Under the pieces are notes generated by a model. The model was not told where the DNA came from, did no database searches, and saw only the letters and a program-made list of their open reading frames with translations. This document shows positions 23,804-35,639 of a DNA stretch of 64,000 bases, piece by piece. How positions within the stretch are numbered: the first letter of the stretch is position 1; every line of letters begins with the position of its first letter. The stretch is from Hedera helix (lineage: Eukaryota > Streptophyta > Magnoliopsida > Apiales > Araliaceae): NCBI GenBank assembly GCA_947179155.2, contig OX359280.1:45555555-45619554 (forward strand), written 5' to 3'. Position numbers and translations under genes: made by a program.

Positions 23804-24603
23804 AATTTTGATTTAGGTCTAAGGAAAGTAAATTAATTCAAACTATGCATCAAGTTCCATTGCAATCTTCATTCAAAATTTAGTTCATAATTAAATTAAA
23901 ACTCTTCATCCATAAATAATTCAACATCTCAGAATTACTAAAATTAAAGAAAAAGAGTAAAGAGAGAAAAACTGCTTTAATGAAATCATTAGTCTCCAAC
24001 TTTTGCCTTCAATTTTTTGATCTCATTTGCACTGCTTTCTTGCTTCTTGTACCTTTAATCTGGTCTCAATCTTTTATCAATCCCCCACAAAGCAGCCTCT
24101 TGTTAGATATTTATAAGACTCCTTTATGTAACCTAACTAACTTCTAAATCCAATTCTAACTAAGCACCACTTGAGAAGCACATGCGATGAACCACAGTGC
24201 TGCAACCCTTTATTAGAGCACTGAAACGCCCACTACTCCAATGCCCAGTGCCGCAGTGCTTGATTACGGCACCGTAGCTCTTGCCCTGTCTCAACCAATC
24301 TTTCTCTTATGCATATGTTGTATTGTAGCTCTCTAAATATACTTGTGCCTTATGTTGTTGCACCTCTACCTTGTGCTGCTGCGACTTTGCTTGGCTTCTT
24401 ACTCTATTCTAAAGCCTAGAATTGATATTTCGTATCTAACCCATAATTCCATAGTCCAATATCCTACAAAACAAAATAAATACACATAAAAAAATAGAAA
24501 ATCTAATCTTATAAAATAAGAATACAAACACATAAAAATGAATTAAAATACTTGAAAATTTAGACTTTACCTAATTAAGAAAACCTAATTCGTAGGTGTA
24601 AAA

Positions 24604-26237
24604 TGATAGAGTTGAATTATACGATATTTTTATTCCCTAATACTTAGTTTTTATATTTATTGTATGGTTAAATGTTTAATTATTTAGCTTATTTTAGTTT
24701 TAATAGGTTTTATAGAATTTTAGTTAATTTATGTTAATTTAGGTAATTTTATAGTATTTTTATATTTATTTATATTTATGTGTTTTTATTTATTTTTAGT
24801 GTTTTAGGTGTTTTATTTATTATTATGTGTTTTTAGGATTTTTAGTATTTTTATACTATTTTTATTTATTTTATATTTTATTTTATAGGGAAATAAAAGT
24901 CTAATGGCATTTTTGTAATTTCAGCAAAGCTTGAGGGACAAAACTGTAAAATCAGCAAAGACCGGTGGCAATTCTGTAATTTCTGGAAAACCAGCGAGCG
25001 CGCATTACGCAGGGATGAAATGCAGTGAGGAATGAAACGACGTCGTTTCGAGGCAAACGAACAGTTCGCGCAAGGCGCGGCCAAGCAGCAGAAACACGGA
25101 GCAACTAAACGGCGTCATTTCGAGCTAATAGGCACGCAATGCGCGCGGACGCGTGAGTTGACCGGTCAAGGGGCGAAGGCAGCGTTTGGTTGCGCATTAA
25201 TTGCTAGAAACGAAATTATTCGCGAATTTTTGCTACTTTTTGATTCCAAATTGGATTTTAATTCCAATTAGGGTTAGGATAATAATTATTTTATTTTTCT
25301 TTTATCTTTAATTGTAAATCCTATTAGGGTTTGGACAAGTTAGGAGGTTTATGGAGCCTATAAATAGAGGGTTTGAGACACAATGTAATATACAACTCTT
25401 CTATTAGAATAAAAATTCTTTCTTCTATTCTTTGATGCTCTCTACAATTATGAGTAGCTAAATTCTTTTTCTTGGTTTAAGTTATTGAAGCCATCAAGCT
25501 TTATACACCGTGAGATCTAATTTATTTTAATTGTTCAATTTATATTTTGAGTATTGAATATTTTTCTGTGTTTAATTTTATGATTAATTCGTTTAATTGC
25601 TAGGATGTATACTAGTTTATTATTCGTTGAAATCTACTGCTAAATTAAATATCAAATCCGTAATTGTTTGGTCACTTTAATTTGCGAAGCAACTAAGGTT
25701 AATAATTATTTTGATTATCAAAAGATTATTTTATCTTAGGAAGAATATTTATCTAAATTAAATGCAGACGCTTGGATTGTGTTGTTTAGTTTAACGATCG
25801 CTCTATTTCTTTATGCTACTACTAGGTTAAATATTTAGCGCTTGTCTGAGATTATTTAGTAGTAAGGGTTATTTAGATCGCTTGTTTCTGCTTAACTAAA
25901 ATTAAGGAGAGATAGGAAAATTATTCGAATGGGAGTAATTATTCCACGTTGAATATTTAAAATATGAATTGATTATTCTTGCATCAGTGGTCAGTTGTAA
26001 ATTCTTGATGGTGGATATTGACTTAAACCAAGGCTTTTTCTTCTTATTTATTTCTTGCATATTTATTTTAGTTAATTTTATTTAAATTATTTTTTTAATT
26101 AAAAACCCCCTAATTTTTGTTTACAAAAACACAAAATTAAATAATCATTCTCTGTGGGATCGACTCTTACTTCCACTACTACATATTTATTTTTCCAAAG
26201 TAAGATTTTATTTTTGGGTGCTTGCGACATCATACCA
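24604..26237 (+). mobile_element. Nested Athila-like solo LTR, plus strand
   Basis: Starts TGATAGAGTTGAATTATACG and ends GCGACATCATACCA, very similar to the LTR at 7855-9559. TATAAATA lies at 25369-25376 and the palindrome AAACGACGTCGTTT at 25035-25048. The flanks share TAAA (GTAAA left, TAAAA right), an imperfect duplication. The flanking sequence is the end of the outer minus-strand LTR. Confidence 0.75.
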
Positions 26238-26258
26238 TAAAACCTACTCATCACTTAT

Positions 26259-26710
26259 GGGCCTACTGAACCACTCCTTAGACCACTACAGGAAAAACCC
26301 CCTTCAAAGTAGCCTACAGAGTAGAAGACCTGATACCTATTGAGATTAGGATCCTTTCATCTCGAGTCTAGAATTTTGACAAAATTTTCAACAGTGAAGG
26401 ACTTCGGCAAAACCTTGACCTCCTAAAAGAATAACGTGACATTGCAAGCCTTAAACTAGCTACATATCAGTAAAGAACAACACGATAGTTCAATAAGAGG
26501 GTCAAAAATAAAACATTCAAAGTATGAGACTTAGTCCTTCGACAAGTTGAAGCCTTTATACCCCAAAAAACTGGCATGCTGATGCCCAATTGGGAGGGTC
26601 CTCACATGATTACCGAAGTATTAAAAGTTGGAACTTATAAGCTTCAAAGCATGGATGAAAAGCCCATCTCTAATATGTGGCATGTTATTCAGCTTCGAAA
26701 ATATTATCAA
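26259..26710 (+). pseudogene. pol: Tat/Ogre-type integrase C-terminal part
   Basis: Resumes at WAY.TTP and continues through GKTPFKVAYRVEDLIPIEI, RVKNKTFKV, DLVLRQVEAFIPQKTGMLMP, NWEGPHMITEVLKVGTYKL and WHVIQLRKYYQ before the stop near 26712. This is the chromodomain-free integrase tail of Tat-type elements. Several in-frame stops make it a pseudogene. Confidence 0.8.
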
Positions 26711-26892
26711 TAACTAAATTATGCACTTAGTGAATTTCGAGGTTACTTTTTAACCGATAATGTTATCCTTTTGATATTAATAAAATGAGAAGTTCTTTTA
26801 TATTACATCTTTATGTTTTTTTTGTAATGTAACATTTAATATTTTTCTCTAGCCTTACATTCAAATTTATTAGATAAAGGGTAGGGGGAGGA

Positions 26893-28193
26893 AAGGAAGT
26901 ATAAGTGTTAAGCTAGCAAACAGTTATACACATAAAAGATAGTAAAGAACTAACACATGAGAAAAGATAATTTATTAAGTTCAAACATTCATTACATCGA
27001 CAAATAATTATTCTAAGACATTCAAAAAAATTACTAGTAATTGAAGGATTAACTGAAGATAATCTTCGGGAGGATCGGGCAATACTATCCCAAGTTCTTC
27101 AGGAGAATGTCCCTTCTCCCGAAGCACACTATAGAGGTGTAGCCAATCTTAATCATTAAGGAGATCCTAATTCATCTTTATTGAATGCCTCGTGGCATAA
27201 AAATCTTGAACATCTCCAGCCTAGCCTTACTAATATGATTGTGGTTCGACTGGAAATTTTTCGGGTTCAACCAAGGTCCGACCATTTTAATGTTCGGTCC
27301 CTTAATGAGGAACTAGTCCCCATGCCACCCCTTATTACTAGAGGGAGTGTCCATTAGGGTTTCCTTACATATATTTTTAACAATTTGGAAAAAATTTCTC
27401 CTTATTAGTAGTAATAGAGAAAAAAAAATCTATGGAAGGGGATTCAAAATTAGAAGTACAGAAAGCAATAAAGCTATTTAAATTTATGAAAGAGTTTGGG
27501 GCCAAATGGTTCAAACTAAGCCCAGTGGTATGAAAGAGTTCAAGAATGAAAGGAAGAAAAAGAAATCGGAGACTAAAGATAAAAGTTATCGGTGAATGGG
27601 GATCCACCCATTTTTAGGTTTCCAGTACATTCCTTCATCGGCCTCAGGCTTCCTAACCTTATAGACTTCCTAATTGTAAAACTCGGTCATCAGTAATTAA
27701 AAATCATTATCTGATATGGAGGAAGGGGTGTTAGTCATCCAATATTCTTTGCCTACATATTTAATCCTCTTATCTGCCTCTACATCCTTCATTCGCTCAA
27801 TGACAACGGGTTTGAATGATGGGGTCTCAGGAACCCTAGGGATGGCCACCGTAAGTTCATCTTCAGCACATGAAGATGAAGTCGTGACTATACCAATTTT
27901 GGCACTGTTATCAGCTATTTGGAATAAAAGATGAGGAAGTTCATTGAAGTTGGCGAATAATCTGAGTATGAACAAGAAATCACTATAGATGGGAAGCAAG
28001 ACTAAGAACTCGAGCAAAGTTGAAACTTTCACTCTTTGAAAATCTGAAGTTTGGTCAAAAATGATAATTAAGTTTCTTTTCCTAATTTAAGTCAAGCGTC
28101 AATGGTCCAGATTGACTGAATCCGACGAATGGGGATTTAATTCAGTGGATACAAAAGGGTAATCATTGACTCATAAATGATTCATGCTTACCC
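26893..28193 (-). pseudogene. Antisense accessory ORF region, copy A
   Basis: A 1301-bp block downstream of pol, duplicated at 31939-33239. On the minus strand it holds a decayed reading frame. The clearest piece is 27697-28032 (111 codons, with KPVVIERMKDVE and YVGKEYWMTNTPSSIS), continuing past a stop with EVYKVRKPEADEGMYWKPKN. AATAAA-like signals for an antisense transcript lie near 26960-26980. Tat-lineage elements are known to carry extra antisense ORFs between pol and the 3' LTR, and this fits. Function unknown. Confidence 0.5.
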
Positions 28194-28384
28194 TGATAAA
28201 TATGTTGAAATTTTGAGCTTTGCATGATTTTGAAATTTTGTTTGAGTTATTATTCTTAAAATCTTTGATGTTAATGTTGAACTCATATTGATTTGCTGCT
28301 CAAGTAAGTTGTTTGGTTTTCAGTTTTAATTTTTTAATTCTTGTTTTGCTTGAGGACAAACCAAAAATTAAGTGTGAGATTATT

Positions 28385-29863
28385 TAATAAGTATATTTTA
28401 TATCTATTTATTGGGTATTTTTAGGCTTAATTATTTATGAGTTTTTAAGTATTTTTAGCATTTTAGGTAATTTATTTAATTTTATGTATTTTTAGATTAT
28501 TTTTAATTTTTTTTACAAGAAATTAAAGCTCAGGGGTAGAACGATAGTTAATACGATGCTGATGGTAGAATTGTAAATTTACTATGCAGTTAAGTTCGTG
28601 CCATGCACGCATGGGTTTTTAAAAGGCTGTAGCAGCTGTTCATTAGAGCAATTCCATTTGGTTAACAAGTCAGCAGAGTTCGCACTATGCGTAGTTGTGG
28701 CCAGAGAAAAAAAGATTTCACGTCATATATGTGAGCAGATTAATGACTCAGCACAAGGCGCGTGGAAGGAATGGACAAGGAGAAGCTTTTTTTTTTTCGA
28801 TGCATGGTCCTACATGGTTGATGCTTCTATTCATTTCAGTCTTCCACAAAAATATTCTTCAGCAAAATTTTGTTTGGCATTCAATGTGGGGTCCAATTAA
28901 GTGAATTAAAAAGGATTTATTAATAAATCCTTATCAATCTTGGAAAATGATTAAGTTAAATATTTTATTTTTTATTTAGTATTTTTAAATTCTATTAGGG
29001 TTAGGAAGATTATATAGCCTATAAAAGGAGAATGAAGTACATAATTGAGAGTACATTTAGCTAAAAAATTCTCTCTATTATTTTTTGGTGCTTTTCATGG
29101 CTAAATGTGGCTAGATTATTTTTCTTGGTTTAAGTAACTAAAGCCATCAAGATTAATAAACCATGAGATCTAATTTATTTTAATTTATATTTTGAGCGTT
29201 AAATATTTTTGTGTGTTTATTTGTATGATTGATTCGTTTAATAACTAAGAGACATACTAGTTTATTATTCATATTAATCTACTGCTAAATTAAATATCAA
29301 ATCCATAATTATTTTGTCACTCTAATTTATGAAGCAACTAAGATTAATAATTATTTTGCATATCAAAAGATAATAATATCTTAGGAAGAATATTCATTGA
29401 AATTAAATGCAATCGCTTGTGCTTGTGTTGTTTAGTTCAATCTTTCTATTTCTTAAAGATGTTAAATCTTTAGTGTTTGACTGAGGTTATTTAATAGTAA
29501 AAATTATTTAGATCACTTGTTTTTACTTAAACTATAAATAAGGAGAGATTTAAAAATTATTCGAATGTGAGTAATTATTCCACGTTGAATATTCAAAATA
29601 TTATTTGATTTATACTTGCGTCAATGATCAGTTGTAAATTCTTGATGGTGGATGTTAACATAAACCAAGGCTTATTTTTCTTATTTATTTCATTAAATTA
29701 CTTGCAAATTTATTTATTTTAGTTAATTTTATTTAAATTATTTCTTTAATTAAACCCCCCTAATTTTGGTTTACGAAAACATAAAATTAAATTAATAATT
29801 CTTTGTGGGATTTTATTTTTTCAAAATAAGATTTTATTTTTGAGTACTTTGGACAGCACATCA
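28385..29863 (+). mobile_element. Athila-like LTR inside the permuted fragment
   Basis: Starts TAATAAGTATATTTTATATC after AAGTGTGAGATTATT and ends GGACAGCACATCA. TATAAAAG lies at 29020-29027. It is close to the nested LTR at 22273-23803; both have a diverged GC-rich block with GCGTGG motifs. Confidence 0.7.
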
Positions 29864-29868
29864 AATTT

Positions 29869-29886
29869 TGGCACCAGTGTCGGGGA
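29869..29886 (+). other. Primer binding site, decayed tRNA-Asp type
   Basis: TGGCACCAGTGTCGGGGA lies just downstream of the LTR at 28385-29863. It is related to the tRNA-Asp site but carries several substitutions. Confidence 0.55.
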
Positions 29887-30091
29887 CTGATTTTAGTTTA
29901 TTTTTGTGCTTTTGTAAACTTTATTTTAATTTAGTAATTTTAAAAAAAAAATCTTAGTTATTTTAAGCTATTTTAGTTTTCTTAACTGTTTTCTACTAAT
30001 CAAGGTAATTTGCAGTTTGATCCAAAGATAGAAAAAACTTTGCACAGATTAAGAAAAGAAGGACGGACAAATCTTGAAGAAAAGGACAACA

Positions 30092-31938
30092 TGGCTAGAA
30101 ATAGAACATTAAAGGAACTTGTGGTAGTGCCTGATTTGAACCAATAACCTTTATGCATAACTTTCCATAATTTAGATATTAATATTTCCTTTGGTTTAAA
30201 GTCTAGTCTAATATATCTTTTACCTACTTTTCATGGTCTTGCAGGTGAAGATCCTCATAAACACTTAAAAAAAATTCATGTGGTAAACACAAGCATGAAA
30301 CCTCCTAGAATAACTGAAGAACAAATCAAATTAAGAGTTTTTCCATTCTTTATAAGAGATTTGGCTAATGATTGGTTCTACTATTTACCCTCCGGTAAAG
30401 TCTCCATATGGGAAGAGGTGAAGAGACTATTCTTGGAGAAATATTTTTTAGCTTCAAGAGCAACCAACATAAGAAATTTTTTTTATGGTGTGAGACAAAA
30501 TCATAGAAAATCCCTATACAAGTATTGGGAACGGTTCAAAAAATTGTGTGTAAATTGTCCCCACCATCAAATTAGTGAGCAAATCTTCATCCAATATTTT
30601 TATGAAGGACTTTTATCTACCGATAGAAGCATGATTGATGTTGCTAGCGGAGGAGCATTGGTGGACGAAAGTTCTGAAGGTGCAAGGAACTTGATTGTAA
30701 ACATGACAGCTAATTCCCAATAATTTGGCACTAGGCTTGATTTTTCATCCCAGGATATCAGTGTAGTAGAAATTTCTTCACTTAAACAACAAATGGCTAG
30801 TTTAACTTCTCTTATTTGTCAAATAGTTGTAGGTAATCCGCAACAAGTGAAAAATTATAGAATTTGTGCAGTAGTAGGACATTCAACGGATATGTGTCCC
30901 ACTCTTCAAGAGTAGTCCTACGAACAAGTGAATACAACATGTGGTTTTTCTAGTCAACCACAAAGGAAATATGATCCCTATTCGAACACTTACAACTCAG
31001 GATGGAGGAATTATCCTATTTTTAGCTATGGAAATTAATTCACAACTAAATCAGTCTGCAATTCAAAATTTCTCAAGCCACTAACAGTACAAGCAGCCAT
31101 ATCCCAACAAACAACAATAGGGCTAATCATCTAATTCTAATATTTCTTTAGATGCTACGTTTAAACAACTTACCTCTAACAATTTGCAGTTTCAACAGAA
31201 CACTTTGCAATTTCAACATGATACTCTGCAATTTCAATATGACACGAAGGCAAATAATCAGGAAACAAAGGTGAGTATTCAAAGTTTGGAAACACAAATA
31301 GGACAAATGGCAACTACAATCAGTCGATTGGAGGCATCGGTTATGGAAAATTACCTTTTTAAATGGTGGTGAATCCAAAAGAGAATGCAAGTGCAATCAC
31401 TTTGAGAAGCGGTAAAGAGATAGAAACTCTAGAAAAGACAGAGTCTGCACTACAAGAACAATGCAAAGCAGAACTGGACAACACGGAAGCAGACAACAGT
31501 AAAGAGGACAATAGTGTTCTAAGTGACAATGGTACCCCTTCACGTACATTTTCACCTCTCTCTGATTATAAACCGGTACCCCATTTTCCTTCTTGCTTTA
31601 ACAGGAAAAAGGAAATATGAGAAAAATTCAGATTTTTATGCAACTTTTTGTTGATGCGAGGTAAATATTCCATTGTTAGATGGTATTGTGTACACGTAAG
31701 AGGAAAGAAGAACTTAAAAGATATGAAAATTTAAAAGTAAAAAAAAATATATCTGTAGTAATTTAAAGTAAACTCCCTACTAAGTGTTAAGATCCAAGAA
31801 TATTTTCTATCCCTTGTAAGATAGGCGACACGAATTTTGAAAGGGCCATGTTAGACTTAGGAGCATTGAACCTTTGAATAAAATTGGCATGGTCATCTAA
31901 CGCTTATCCTAAGGGTGTAGTAGAGGATGTTCTTGGGC
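30092..31938 (+). pseudogene. gag: Decayed Athila-like gag and protease start
   Basis: Closely parallels the intact gag at 9703: MARNRTLKEL at 30092, LAGEDPHKHLKKIH, YLPSGKVSIWEEVKRLFLEK, YWERFKKLCVNCPHHQ (frame open 30280-30723), a knuckle-like YRICAVVGHSTDMC with its first cysteine lost, and AITLRSGKEIET (31363-31620). The protease start IGDTNFERAMLDLGAL breaks off at 31938. Stop codons interrupt at 30147, 30721, 30913 and later. Three tandem heptads (LQFQ units, 31181-31245) extend the coiled coil relative to the intact copy. Confidence 0.8.
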
Positions 31939-33239
31939 AAGGAAGTATAAATGTTAAGGTAGCAAATAGTTATACACATAAAAGATAGTAAAGAACTAAC
32001 ACATGAGAAAAGAATTCATTAAGTTCAAACATTCATTACATCGACAAATAATTATTCTAATACATTCAAAAAAATTACAAGTAATTGAAGGATGAACTGA
32101 AGATAATCTTCGACAGGATCGGGCAATACTATCCCAAGTTCTTCAGGAGAATGCCCCTTCTCCCGAAGCACATCCATAGAGGTGTAGCTAGTCTTGATCA
32201 TTAAGGAGATCCCGATTAATCTTTATCGAATGCCTCGTGGAATAAAAACCTCGAACATCTCTAGCCTAGCCTTACTAATACAGTTGAGGTTCGACTGAAA
32301 TTTTTTCGGGTTCGACCAAGGTCCGACCATCTCAATGTTTGGTCCCTTAGTGAAGAACTAGTCTCCATGCCACCCCTTATTACTAGAGAGAGTGTCCATT
32401 AGGGTTTCCTTACAAATATTTTTTATAATTTGGAATTTTTTTCTCCCTACTAGTAGTAATAGAGAAAAAAAAATCTATGGAAAGGGCTACGAACTTAGAA
32501 GTACAGAAAGCAATAAAGCTATTTAAATGGATGAAAGAGTTTGGGGGCCAAATGGTTCAAACTGAGCCCAGTTGTATGAAGGAGTTCAATAACGAAAGGA
32601 AGAAGTGGAAATCAGAGACCAAAGATAAAAGTTATTAGTGAATGGGGATCCACCCATTTTTGGGTTACCAGTACATTCATTCATCGGCCTTGGTCTTCCT
32701 AACCTCATAGACCTTCGAATTGTAAAACTCGATTATCAGTAATTGATAATCATTATCCGATATGGAAGAAGGGGTGTTAACCATCCTATATTCTTTGCCC
32801 ACATATTTACTCCTATTATCTACCTCTACATCCTTCATTCGCTCAATGACAACGGGTTTGAAGGATGGGGTCTCAAGAACCCTAGGGATGGCCGCCGTGA
32901 CTTCATCTTCAGCACAGGAAGATGAAGTCGCAACTATACCAGTTTTGACACAGTTATCAGATATTTGGAATAAAAGATGACGAACTTAATTGAAACTGGG
33001 GAATAATTTGAGTACAAACAAGAAATCACTATAGATGGAAAGCACGATAGAGAACTCGAGCAAAGATGGAACTTTCTCTCTCTGAAAATCTAAAATTTGG
33101 TCAAAAGTGATAATTAAGTTTCTTTTCCCAATTTAAGTTAAGTGTCAATGGTCCAAATTGACTGAATCTGTCGAATGGGGATTAAATTTAGTGGATACAA
33201 AAGGGTAATCATTGACTCATAAATGATGCATGCTTACCC
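31939..33239 (-). pseudogene. Antisense accessory ORF region, copy B
   Basis: Second 1301-bp copy, roughly 90% identical to 26893-28193 by eye. The same minus-strand frame is recognisable (KPVVIERMKDVE, YVGKEYRMVNTPSSIS, KVYEVRKTKADE) with different stops. Continuity into 33240 onward suggests this is the original position upstream of the 3' LTR, but that is inference. Confidence 0.5.
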
Positions 33240-33724
33240 AGAAAATTGAAACGAGCAAAGACGCTGTCCATGCCAAAATTAAAATTGAAGCCCTTTTCCA
33301 AAAAAGTACCTGAAACTGGACTCAGATAAAACACTTAGGCTTGATCCAATTAATAGATAAATAAGCCCATTTCTGAGAAAGATTGTTCTGAAGATCCATA
33401 AAGCAATAAGTTGGCCCAAATGGAAGTATACTAAACTTTTATTCCCTTCAGTTTAACGTTCGTAGAATCCCGAAGTCTTGTATCTTCGGTCTGAGATCCT
33501 CTGAATCTTGAAGGAGCTTTCCCTTCGGTCAGATATTTTTGAGCTCTCGAAGGAGCTTTCCCTTCGATTTGATTCCTCCGGGCTTCCGACAGAGCTTTAC
33601 TCTTCAGTCTAATGCCTCCGGGCTCCCGAAAGCTTTCCTACTTCGAACATTGCAGTCTTCGGACTCTTGGAGTCTCCTGTTTACTCATCCAACCCATTTC
33701 ATATGTTGAAGGAGTGGTGGGCAA
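33240..33724. other. Spacer between antisense ORF and 3' LTR
   Basis: Non-coding. It holds a cluster of short CCCTTCGGTCTGA / GAAGGAGCTTTCCCTTCG repeats (33440-33660), possibly the promoter side of the antisense ORF. A purine-rich GAAGGAGTGGTGGGC at 33708-33722 is a good polypurine tract candidate directly before the LTR. Confidence 0.4.
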
Positions 33725-34215
33725 TGTTGGGCTGCGTATTTACTAGCATAAATAGGTTGCTCATGTTGGGCTCGACCCTATAGTCCATCGGGACTAGTAC
33801 GCGTAAAAGAAGACTTTTAAGTCCAATAGGCTTGTGTTAGATTCCTTATCACTTTTGGATCCAATACCAATTGGTATGACAATTACCTATCCAGCAGTGA
33901 TTTAGATGATAGTTACCTTCTCCGACTAAGTCTCCGATGTATGATTCCTAATAGGAATCATAGCCTTAAGGAACAATGAATAGTACTATAAATACATGGT
34001 TAACAACAAAGGTACAATCATCTCTTAATACACAATACTTTAACCTTTTAAATATGTTTTTCCTCCATTGTTAACACATCTTGAAGCATGTACTTACTCT
34101 CACACCGGAGGTATCCCCCGGCGGCCCAAGCCGTCAAGCACTCTCTGGTATTTTTGTTATGTAGGTTCATGTCCTAGCTGGTGGTTAAATGTGCAGACAA
34201 ATTCGATTGTTAACA
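33725..34215 (+). mobile_element. Tat-type 3' LTR
   Basis: Begins TGTTGGGCTGCG after the polypurine tract and ends near GATTGTTAACA. A TATAAATA box lies at 33987 and a GC-rich CCGGAGGTATCCCCCGGCGG stem near 34105. The size (about 490 bp) differs from the long LTR at 1100-3469, so the two Tat/Ogre-type elements are distinct. The right end could be anywhere from about 34190 to 34215. Confidence 0.5.
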
Positions 34216-34762
34216 GACAAAATATTAAACTTCATAATTGGTACAATCATTTATAAAAATTTAGAATGAAATCAATTTTATAATTAATAGTTTTTGTTAT
34301 ATACTATACAATTATAACAGTTGTATTAACTAAAATTAAATAAATTCACATCAATTTAAATTTTAATATGTCGTCGTTTGATTTTAAAAGTTAAATTACA
34401 TCTCTAATTTTAGAACGAAAAGAGTAATAAATAACTAAAACATTTTTAAAGGATGAACAATCAAAAAGTTAATATTATATTTATTAATAAATATCATTGT
34501 CTTTGTCATATACATATATATTTTACATATTATATTTTTTTCATGTAAAAGACAAAAAGTTGAGAAATTTGGGAGGGCAATAACTAAAATTTTACAAAAA
34601 TTTAGAGGTCTAAATGAATTTATCAAAAATCTGGGTGGGGCCATGGCCTCCCTGGCCATGCTTAATGTCCGCCACTGTGGGCTAGGCGCCCACGAGTTGG
34701 CTTTCAAGGACCAAGGAGGGTATGTTTATGCTATAAAAATACTACTCACTCTTACAGGCTTA
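34216..34762. other. AT-rich spacer with a possible MITE end
   Basis: Mostly unremarkable AT-rich DNA. 34630-34680 reads GGTGGGGCCATGGCCTCCC ... GTCCGCCACTG, a GC-rich end typical of a plant non-autonomous DNA transposon, but its partner end was not found. No gene is seen. Confidence 0.35.
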
Positions 34763-35274
34763 CAGGGTCGGCCCTATAGCTTAACAACAACAAAAAAAGC
34801 GTAGGCCTTAGGCCCCATTTTAAAGGAATGCCCAAAATTTTAAATACCATAAATAATTCATGTAAAAAATAATTTATAAAAATATAAGCTCAATTAATTC
34901 TTTAGGACCCATATATAATCTAATTCAAATATTAAATATATATAAAAAATTAACAGTATAAAAAAAATAGAGCCTCGTTTAAATAAAAAAAATATTAATA
35001 CTCCATTTCCAAGATAAAAGTTCTCAATTAACTTTTGTAGTCAAATTGATTATTTTTAAAATTAATAATTAAACATATATATTTAGATTTTTAAACAAGT
35101 AAACATTGACATTAGTACTAAATTATATGTAGTTTATAATAATTATAGACTTTTTAGATATATATTAAATAATAATAAGATATATTGATTTTAAAAATGA
35201 TCAATTTGACCAAACATAGAACACCTCATTTAAAAATATGGCTTTAAACTCCAAATTATCTTGAGTCACCCCTG
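34763..35274. mobile_element. hAT-type MITE
   Basis: Ends are CAGGGTCGGCCC on the left and, inverted, CAGGGGTGACTCAAG on the right. Flanking 8-mers CAGGCTTA (34755-34762) and CAAGCTTG (35275-35282) match at 6 of 8, as expected for an aged hAT duplication. The 512-bp AT-rich interior has no transposase. It lies about 330 bp upstream of the pyrophosphatase TATA box and may influence its promoter. Confidence 0.55.
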
Positions 35275-35608
35275 CAAGCTTGCATAAACAATCTGCAAAT
35301 TTAGAGTTGCGTGAAATTCAAATCCATTATTTTCGTGCTTACATAACTAATATTTTTTTTTTTGTCTTTCCTGTAATCCAGAGTCAGAGGGTTAAGTGGT
35401 TAAACGGAAATGTGAATTGTGGAATTTTGTGGAAGGGAAGGAAGATGTTTATGTTGAAAGGAAAAGTAGGAGAGTTTTTACGTTTTAGATGGATCTGAAC
35501 AAGTGAGCGGCTACTTTTTCTCATCTACAGCCACCGAGCATGACTTAACCAACACCCTAGCATCTCGCTATTAATTCTGTCTCTCTGGTTTGCTCTATAC
35601 TGAGTGTT

Positions 35609-35615
35609 TATATAG
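35609..35615 (+). promoter_or_regulatory. Pyrophosphatase TATA box
   Basis: TATATAG, followed about 30 bp downstream by a pyrimidine-rich leader (CTCATTCTTCCTCTG) typical of plant 5' UTRs. Transcription probably starts near 35640. Confidence 0.5.
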
Positions 35616-35639
35616 TACTCACAAGCCTATTCCCAAACT

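Larger units (their letters stand above)
22017..26253 (-). mobile_element. Composite Athila-like solo LTR with two nested LTRs (TSD CTTAT)
   Basis: CTTAT flanks at 22012-22016 and 26254-26258, and removing the block rejoins integrase (LLHVLL to WAY.TTP). The outer LTR is minus-strand. It survives at 22017-22272, 23804-24603 and 26238-26253, its right tip AACCTACTCATCA matching other copies. Its remnant is shorter than the related LTR at 20149, so a deletion accompanied the nested insertions. Confidence 0.7.
28194..31938 (+). mobile_element. Permuted Athila-like fragment (3' internal - LTR - gag)
   Basis: Order on the plus strand: 3' internal tail and decayed polypurine tract (28194-28384, matching 13790-13984), an LTR (28385-29863), a primer site (29869-29886), then gag to the protease start (30092-31938). 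The natural order is reversed around a single LTR and about 2 kb of internal sequence is missing. It lies between the two copies of the antisense ORF block. Confidence 0.7.

Noticed and set aside
24878..25271. Overlapping short ORFs at the GC-rich block of the LTR, also at 8064-8461 and 55835-56189
   Set aside because: GC-rich palindromic U3 lacks stop codons by composition; the peptides are not conserved between copies.
27716..27934. 72-codon plus-strand ORF, also present at 32762-32980
   Set aside because: Its conservation follows from the 1301-bp duplication. The minus-strand frame extends further and looks more protein-like, so I treat the plus ORF as its shadow.
26906..28193. 3' LTR starting TGTTAAG after the purine tract at 26879-26900
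   Set aside because: I first read both 1301-bp blocks as LTR starts. A conserved antisense ORF and a better polypurine tract plus LTR start at 33708-33725 make them internal sequence.
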